Assembly (NCBI GenBank): GCA_017746715.1
Contig: JAGHZQ010000043.1
Span: 1 to 64,000, forward strand
Source: Cyanobacteria bacterium SBLK
Lineage (GTDB): Bacteria > Cyanobacteriota > Cyanobacteriia > Cyanobacteriales > Spirulinaceae
Length of the DNA: 64,000 bases
Direction of reading: 5' to 3'
Of this stretch, positions 59,475-64,000 are shown piece after piece. Position 1 is the stretch's first letter. Each line of letters opens with the position of its first letter. Under the pieces are notes generated by a model that saw only the letters and a list, made by a program, of their open reading frames with translations, did no database searches and was not told where the DNA came from. The translations under genes and the position numbers were made by a program.

Positions 59475-60273
59475 CTACTGCATTGCCCGTTCCTTGGAAC
59501 ATGAGCCAAGAGAGAAAAAAGTTCATAATAAAAATAGCTAAAAGGGACGTGACTACAGCCGTCGTCGTCGATTGTCCCACTCCTTTTGCCCCTCCCGTTG
59601 TCGTCAACCCCCAACTACAACCAATTGTTGCCACCAACCCCCCAAAAACGATCGCCTTGAGAATGGCACTCACCAGATCCCAAACCCCGAGAAAACTTTG
59701 GATGGATTCGAGAAAAATAGATTGAGAAATGCCATAAAGATTGGTCGCCACTAATAATCCCCCCGTCAGTCCCACCAGTAGCGATAGCAACGTTAACACC
59801 GGTAGCATCAAACAACAAGCAATAATCCGAGGCACCACCAAATAATCGATCGGATCGGTTTTGAGGATGTAAAGGGCATCAATTTGTTCGGTAACTCGCA
59901 TGGTTCCGATTTCGGCAGCAAACGCCGACCCGACTCGCCCTGCTAAAACCACAGCCGTGAGAGCTGGGGCCAGCTCTCGCGCCAACGCCAAGGCCAAAAC
60001 GCCTCCTACGGCACTTCCCGCCCCAAAATAAATAAATTCCCGCGCTACTTGAATCGTAAACACCATGCCGACAAAACCCGCCGTTGTCAGGGCGATCGCC
60101 AGAGATCCCGGACCCACAGAACTGCATTGCTCGAAAGTATTGCGGCGATTAATCTTGGCTTTGAGTAAATGCAGTACCACTTGACCGCCCAAAAAAATGG
60201 CTGCAATCAGACGCTGAAACCAACGCCGAAATCCCGTATCCGAAGCAACTTGACCCGCCATTTTAATTATCAA
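59464..60273 (-). CDS. mlaE: MlaE-type lipid ABC transporter permease
   Basis: A 269-aa inner-membrane permease of the MlaE/TTG2B family, with about five hydrophobic helices. Family hallmarks are Gly-Phe-Val-Gly-Met-Val near 67, Leu-Ala-Arg-Glu-Leu-Ala-Pro-Ala-Leu-Thr-Ala near 96-106, Gly-Arg-Val-Gly-Ser-Ala-Phe-Ala-Ala-Glu-Ile-Gly-Thr-Met near 112-125, and the coupling helix Thr-Glu-Gln-Ile-Asp-Ala-Leu near 128. It would move phospholipids between membranes with an MCE protein and an ATPase encoded elsewhere. The start is ATG 60273, with an alternative Met at codon 5. Confidence 0.93.
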   Translation of the reverse strand: MIIKMAGQVASDTGFRRWFQRLIAAIFLGGQVVLHLLKAKINRRNTFEQCSSVGPGSLAIALTTAGFVGMVFTIQVAREFIYFGAGSAVGGVLALALARELAPALTAVVLAGRVGSAFAAEIGTMRVTEQIDALYILKTDPIDYLVVPRIIACCLMLPVLTLLSLLVGLTGGLLVATNLYGISQSIFLESIQSFLGVWDLVSAILKAIVFGGLVATIGCSWGLTTTGGAKGVGQSTTTAVVTSLLAIFIMNFFLSWLMFQGTGNAVVGS

Positions 60274-60338
60274 CTATCAACAGGTTGGTTGAACGTGGCG
60301 AATTAAATTCGCTGTTCCCCAACCTCAATTATCAACGA

Positions 60339-60713
60339 TTACAACCTTTTCAAATATGCCAATAAATCCGCCATATCTTGAGGCTCGGGCTGGAACTTAG
60401 GCATGGGGGGGGTCATCCCGTCGATCACTTGGCCGATAATCTGGGTATCGGACTTGCGATCGCTCAAATGCTCGAGGCTCGGACCTACATATCCCGTTGC
60501 ATAAACGCCATGACAGCCGGCACAATTAATCTCAAAAATTTCTTGACCCCTTTGGATATTTTGTTCTAAAGCGAGCACATTTTGAATGTAAGGATCGAAG
60601 TCTCGATAATGGGAGAATCCCGCGATCGCGATCGCCACGAACAATACAAATCCCAGTACGAATATCATCATTCGTCCTGTTGGAACTTGCAATTGTGCCT
60701 CTGAATTAGTCAC
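60339..60713 (-). CDS. cytM: Cytochrome c, probably CytM
   Basis: A membrane-anchored cytochrome c. The heme site is Cys-Ala-Gly-Cys-His-Gly. An N-terminal hydrophobic helix (Phe-Val-Leu-Gly-Phe-Val-Leu-Phe-Val-Ala-Ile-Ala) is followed by Asp-Pro-Tyr-Ile-Gln-Asn-Val-Leu-Ala-Leu, and the end Met-Pro-Lys-Phe-Gln-Pro-Glu-Pro-Gln-Asp-Met-Ala-Asp-Leu-Leu-Ala-Tyr-Leu supplies the Met ligand. This fits cytochrome M, which affects photosynthesis and respiration under stress. Starts possible are TTG 60758, GTG 60713 and ATG 60671 (the last has AGGA upstream). I list the middle one, with low certainty. Confidence 0.78.
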   Translation of the reverse strand: MTNSEAQLQVPTGRMMIFVLGFVLFVAIAIAGFSHYRDFDPYIQNVLALEQNIQRGQEIFEINCAGCHGVYATGYVGPSLEHLSDRKSDTQIIGQVIDGMTPPMPKFQPEPQDMADLLAYLKRL

Positions 60714-60833
60714 GGGTTTACAACATTGCCCAAGAAACAATATTGGGAATCGGGTCAAACCATTCCCATCGGACTCCCAATTATTGTGCCAAAGTATTGC
60801 GATAAATGAAAATATCTTAAGATTTATCTTAAT

Positions 60834-61724
60834 TTATGTTAATTTTTTGTTTTTTTCTGTTGCGAGGGATCTCGTTTCTGCATTTGCTGGCAATACGGTA
60901 GCAGCCTCCATTTCTCGGAGTTCCCAGACTTTAAGAAGAATAAAATACTCGTAGAAAGATTGCAGGACGCACCACACCCAACCGGAACGCCCATCCCAAA
61001 TTCCCCCTAACAGGAAGTACATATAAAAAAATCTTAATAAAGGGCGAAATGGGAGACGCAAGGACAGATCTTTGAGAGCACGGCGTTTTTCCACTTCCGA
61101 TCGCCCCCAAAACAAGTCTTGCCAGCGAACTTCCCCTTCATTGAGTTGGCGCAGGGTTTCTTTGGCTTCATCGGTAGAGTAGCGATTGTGCTTTTCCAAC
61201 CAGCGACTGAATCCTTTGCCGCTTGTATAGTGAGGATAGGTCTCTTTCAAAAAGCTCGTCGGGCCGTTGCAGACTTCTCGTTCCGTGTGCCCGTAATCGT
61301 CAAACCAAACTTTTTCTCTCAAGAAAAGCCGCATTTGATAGCGAGGATATTGGGTGCAGCGACGAATCCAGCGATTCATAAAAATCACGCGCTCGGCGAC
61401 ATAATAACCGATATATTTATCTTGACTTTGGACGATCTGACAGCATTCGGCATGAAGTTCTGGAGTCATGCGCTCGTCGGCTTCGAGAATGTAAACCCAT
61501 TCGTATTTAACGGGAACTTCCCGTAACATCCAAGTTCGTTGCTTGCCGTGGGTTTCAAAAGTATGTTGAACGATGCGAACGTTGTACTCGCTGGCAATCT
61601 CTAAGGTGCGATCGCTGCTATAAGAATCCACAATAATAATATCATCGCACAAAGAAATAATTGATTCGATACAAGCTGCAATTTCTATCTCTTCGTTGTA
61701 GGTCAGGATATAAGTAGAAAACAT
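60834..61724 (-). CDS. Glycosyltransferase family 2 (WaaE-like)
   Basis: A 296-aa GT2 enzyme of the group that includes WaaE/KdtX. The start reads Phe-Ser-Thr-Tyr-Ile-Leu-Thr-Tyr-Asn-Glu-Glu, then Val-Asp-Ser-Tyr-Ser-Ser-Asp-Arg-Thr, and Glu-Ala-Asp-Glu-Arg is the metal-binding acidic motif near 80. Residues 215-285 are hydrophobic and include Arg-Phe-Phe-Tyr-Met-Tyr-Phe. It would add a sugar to a lipid-linked or core oligosaccharide. The next upstream genes on the same strand are the HpsJ-like pair, which suggests a polysaccharide role. Confidence 0.87.
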   Translation of the reverse strand: MFSTYILTYNEEIEIAACIESIISLCDDIIIVDSYSSDRTLEIASEYNVRIVQHTFETHGKQRTWMLREVPVKYEWVYILEADERMTPELHAECCQIVQSQDKYIGYYVAERVIFMNRWIRRCTQYPRYQMRLFLREKVWFDDYGHTEREVCNGPTSFLKETYPHYTSGKGFSRWLEKHNRYSTDEAKETLRQLNEGEVRWQDLFWGRSEVEKRRALKDLSLRLPFRPLLRFFYMYFLLGGIWDGRSGWVWCVLQSFYEYFILLKVWELREMEAATVLPANAETRSLATEKNKKLT

Positions 61725-61725
61725 T

Positions 61726-61762
61726 TATTATTGGTTACTTGTTATTAGTTGTTAGTTGTGGT
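61726..61762. repeat. Heptamer array after the HpsJ-like pair
   Basis: TATTGGT, TACTTGT, TATTAGT and TGTTAGT units follow one another in 7-bp phase. This resembles the GTTGGTT array near 54.1 kb, with more divergence. Confidence 0.65.
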
Positions 61763-61874
61763 TTATTCGGGACTCATCCCACTCTGAAAAATGAGTGGGA
61801 CGAACGTGGATTATATTCGCTTGTACTTTGAGATTAGCCAATCGCATCGCAATCGGAAAGGGATTAATGGCAGA

Positions 61875-62645
61875 TTAAATGCGACGGCGACTGGGTACGC
61901 CCCCACCTCCTGCCAATCCTCGGAAGCCCATCGCACCAATGACACTATAGCCGATGGCCAGTAATAAACTGCTGACTCCCGTGCGAACTCCAGACTTGAA
62001 TGCGTTGGTTTTTGCACGCTCTTCTGCTTCTTTGCGGCGTTGTTGAAGTTGGGTGTTTGCCTGTTCTAACTGCTCTTCGAGAGCGGCAGGATTATCTTTT
62101 AACGTGTCGATTTGGTTGCGAATGGTTTGGAGTTGTTCGAGACGCGCTCCCGTTACTTGTCCGCTTGCGATCGCTCGATCGAGTTGTTGGATGCGAGCGT
62201 CATCGGCAAGCAGTTGATTGATTTGGTCGAATTGGGTTTGAATTTGTTGTTCGGCAGCCGTTAAGCCCTGTTCGATCTGTTCGGTGGCCTGTCTCATTTT
62301 ATAGCGGAGATTGCCCAAATGTAAGGGAATGAACAGTAAAAACATGAGTCCGAGGAAGCAAGCAAAGATGAAAGACCAAAATCTCAAATCCGTGACGGAA
62401 ACACCGCGATCGCCGTTCCCCAATGACTCGCCGATCCAGTATCCTGCAATGAGAAAGGCGATGCCCACCATGGGAATGATGCCGCGATCGACAATATTGC
62501 TGGCTAAGGTTAACTGCCAATCTTTATTGGTAATTTGGAAAGGAATGGCCAAGACGATGTAATCAAGCAGTGAAGAAACGATTAGGATTACCCCGACAAC
62601 CTTCAGGGCGAGAGAAGAAAAAGCAGAAAACGCTGGATTGTTCAT
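61875..62645 (-). CDS. HpsJ-like membrane protein, copy 1
   Basis: A 256-aa integral membrane protein. Four helices are predicted: 12-35, 50-75, 85-110 and 215-245. Between the third and the last lies a charged coiled coil (about 115-210) rich in Gln and Glu. The N-terminal pattern Leu-Lys-Val-Val-Gly-Val-Ile-Leu-Ile, and Val-Asp-Arg-Gly-Ile-Ile-Pro-Met-Val-Gly-Ile-Ala, matches HpsJ-type proteins of hormogonium polysaccharide loci. It is about half identical, by eye, to the next gene. The pair is a tandem duplication transcribed toward the GT2 gene. Confidence 0.72.
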   Translation of the reverse strand: MNNPAFSAFSSLALKVVGVILIVSSLLDYIVLAIPFQITNKDWQLTLASNIVDRGIIPMVGIAFLIAGYWIGESLGNGDRGVSVTDLRFWSFIFACFLGLMFLLFIPLHLGNLRYKMRQATEQIEQGLTAAEQQIQTQFDQINQLLADDARIQQLDRAIASGQVTGARLEQLQTIRNQIDTLKDNPAALEEQLEQANTQLQQRRKEAEERAKTNAFKSGVRTGVSSLLLAIGYSVIGAMGFRGLAGGGGVPSRRRI

Positions 62646-62729
62646 TGTTTTTTATCTAAAAAAATGGCAGGAATTTCGGAAGAATGCACGATGAAAGATG
62701 AAGGATAAATTTTCCTTGTCAATCTTTCT

Positions 62730-63500
62730 TCATCTTGCCCGAACTTGTCGGGATAGGGGAAGCGAACCGCCTCCCGTCAGACCTCGCAAGCCAGTCCAGC
62801 CAATGATAGTGTAACCAATGGCAAGGAGCAAGCTATTTGCGCCAATGCGAAAGCCGGATTTTAAAACATTGGTTTTGGCTTGGTTTTCGGCTTCTTGACG
62901 GCGATCGCCGAGTTGGGTCATGGTTTCGTTATATTGCTGCTCGAAAATTTCGGGATTCTCGATCCATTGTTCGAGTTGTTTGCGAATTTGCTTGAGTTGT
63001 TCGAGACGAGAGCCGCTCGCTTGCCCGTTCCAAAACGGCGAACTCAATCTTTCTCCCTCTTCAATGAGTTGCCGAAATTGGTCGGCTTGGGTTTGAATGC
63101 GTTGTTCTTCAACGTCAAAACGCTCCTCGATTTGCGCGATCTCCCTGCCGCGAACGAGGCTGAGATTGCTAAGGTGCAAGGGAACGAGTAAAAAAAATAT
63201 TAGCCCCATGACGCTAGAAAAAATTAACATCCACAGGCGCAAATCTTCGAGGGAAACGCGCTGAGTTTTTCCCATCCGATATTCTTGCAGCCAATATCCG
63301 GAAATGAGAAAGGCAATTCCTACCATGGGAACGATCCCGCGATCCACAATCTGACTGGTAAAGGCAATTTGCCAGTCGGGGTTGAGGGGTTGAAAGGGAA
63401 CGGCAAGAATGATGTAGTCAATAACCGAGGAAACGATAACGATCGCGCCGACAACTTTTAAGACGAAGGAAACATAAGTAGAAAAAGCACGCTTATTCAT
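62730..63500 (-). CDS. HpsJ-like membrane protein, copy 2
   Basis: A 256-aa product of exactly the same length as copy 1, with the same helix and coiled-coil layout: Leu-Lys-Val-Val-Gly-Ala-Ile-Val-Ile and Val-Asp-Arg-Gly-Ile-Val-Pro-Met-Val-Gly-Ile-Ala at the same positions. The C-terminus ends in Thr-Gly-Gly-Gly-Ser-Leu-Pro, compared with Gly-Gly-Gly-Val-Pro in copy 1. The coiled coil has diverged most. It is the upstream gene of the pair, 84 bp before copy 1, and probably part of the same transcript. Confidence 0.72.
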   Translation of the reverse strand: MNKRAFSTYVSFVLKVVGAIVIVSSVIDYIILAVPFQPLNPDWQIAFTSQIVDRGIVPMVGIAFLISGYWLQEYRMGKTQRVSLEDLRLWMLIFSSVMGLIFFLLVPLHLSNLSLVRGREIAQIEERFDVEEQRIQTQADQFRQLIEEGERLSSPFWNGQASGSRLEQLKQIRKQLEQWIENPEIFEQQYNETMTQLGDRRQEAENQAKTNVLKSGFRIGANSLLLAIGYTIIGWTGLRGLTGGGSLPLSRQVRAR

Positions 63501-63692
63501 GATTTTAAGCTGAGGAAAGATTTTCTCCTAAATGCCAACCGAGTTGGCTGCGTTTCCGATCGCAAAAATGCCCGTTGAAAAAATATCGGACGGAAAAAAC
63601 TCTGGCTCTAGATTTCCTATCTTAACTCACAACCGCCTCAAATCCCGTCTCTTTTGGGTTGAGATTGACTGCAACCGCGGATCGCAGCAAAA

Positions 63693-63709
63693 TGTAACGT
63701 TAAGTTACA
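63693..63709. promoter_or_regulatory. Perfect inverted repeat upstream of pgl
   Basis: TGTAAC (63693-63698) and GTTACA (63704-63709) are exact inverted repeats, 5 bp apart, 103 bp before the pgl start. It looks like an operator of a dimeric regulator. The spacing (GTA-N9-TAC) is one base off the NtcA consensus GTA-N8-TAC. The rest of 63501-63811 shows no supported feature. Confidence 0.35.
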
Positions 63710-63811
63710 CAAGGAGAAGAAAGCGATCGCTAAAATTTCAATAAATTTTTCCTGCCAAAGGACAATTTGCCCCTTTAACTAGAAGAGACGAGACAAATTT
63801 AGCAGGATTTC

Positions 63812-64000
63812 ATGGTGAATAAGTCGATCGAAGTTTTAGCCGATAAAAGCGCCATCGTGGAGCGGGCAACCATTCTCGTACTGGAGAAAATTCAGACAGC
63901 TTTGCAAGAGCGAGGGCAGTGCGCGATCGCCCTTGCTGGAGGCAGTACTCCTAAACCCCTTTACGAAGCAATTGCAGCAAAATCTCTCCCTTGGGAGAAA
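63812..64000 (+). CDS. pgl: 6-phosphogluconolactonase, N-terminal part
   Basis: ATG 63812 has AGGA upstream and the frame is open for 63 codons to the window edge. The family motif Ala-Leu-Ala-Gly-Gly-Ser-Thr-Pro-Lys-Pro-Leu-Tyr lies near residues 40-51. The enzyme hydrolyses 6-phosphogluconolactone in the oxidative pentose phosphate pathway, which supplies NADPH in the dark. The rest of the gene lies beyond the window, so completeness cannot be judged. Confidence 0.9.
   Translation, partial: MVNKSIEVLADKSAIVERATILVLEKIQTALQERGQCAIALAGGSTPKPLYEAIAAKSLPWEK

Noticed and set aside
63693..63709. NtcA binding site
   Set aside because: The inverted repeat has GTA-N9-TAC spacing instead of GTA-N8-TAC, so I list it only as an unnamed palindrome.
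63532..63744. Plus-strand frame of 70 codons before pgl
   Set aside because: Composition is not protein-like, no ribosome-binding site is present and a regulatory palindrome lies inside it.
1..64000. CRISPR arrays
   Set aside because: The repeats seen have 7-, 15-, 45- or 132-bp units without spacers of constant length, and no cas genes are present.
1..64000. tRNA or rRNA genes
   Set aside because: No intergenic gap showed the GTTC-type T-loop with matching acceptor arms, and the gaps are mostly short or repeat-filled.

Overview
The window is chromosomal DNA of a filamentous cyanobacterium. The octamer GCGATCGC and close variants recur throughout, as is typical of cyanobacterial genomes. 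Diagnostic genes include a hormogonium-polysaccharide (hps) locus, a GUN4-domain protein, cytochrome M, Ktr potassium uptake and an arsenic operon of the Synechocystis type. The hps genes point to a gliding or hormogonium-forming filament. I do not assign a genus. No tRNA, rRNA, CRISPR array or intact insertion sequence was seen.

Layout. Positions 1-2134 hold a cluster of at least four RebB-like genes (R-body, or refractile-body, proteins) plus a decayed fifth copy, ending in a strong hairpin. A convergent coiled-coil gene follows (2176-2640), then a GAF-PAS-GGDEF-EAL cyclic-di-GMP protein (2.7-6.2 kb). The next genes are feoAB iron uptake, a DHH phosphoesterase, an SGNH hydrolase, an EI24-family membrane protein, a GT4 glycosyltransferase, a membrane acyltransferase, a hybrid histidine kinase, a calcium P-type ATPase and rsmI (6.4-20.8 kb).

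Positions 21.2-34.9 kb form an exopolysaccharide locus: two sulfotransferases, two GT2 glycosyltransferases (one HpsE-like), the very large HpsA, and three pseudopilins (HpsB, HpsC and a GspH/FimT-like protein). Two tandem HpsJ-like membrane proteins and another GT2 enzyme lie near the right end (60.8-63.5 kb). Together they suggest a sulfated slime or hormogonium polysaccharide. Positions 35.1-38.2 kb are rpsB-tsf with unusual low-complexity tails, then an acidic-repeat protein. Positions 39.2-42.1 kb carry a GUN4 protein and arsR-ACR3-arsC with two clear ArsR operators. Housekeeping and signalling genes follow: KtrB-KtrA-radical SAM operon, a membrane GTPase, argH, a SpoIIE phosphatase, an Hsp70 paralogue paired with an HTH/coiled-coil/GrpE-like protein, a CAP-PPC secreted protein, a Ser/Thr kinase with WD40 repeats, MlaE and CytM. 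The window ends inside pgl.

Two genome-scale features stand out. First, short tandem repeats with a 7-bp unit sit in at least ten intergenic gaps, and one has entered the ATPase domain of the histidine kinase in frame together with a palindromic repeat. Second, 59.0-59.5 kb is a small gene graveyard in which a truncated alpha/beta hydrolase is fused to a truncated IS605-type TnpB fragment. The most interesting candidate systems are the R-body locus, the possibly sulfated hps locus, and the Hsp70/GrpE-like chaperone pair.
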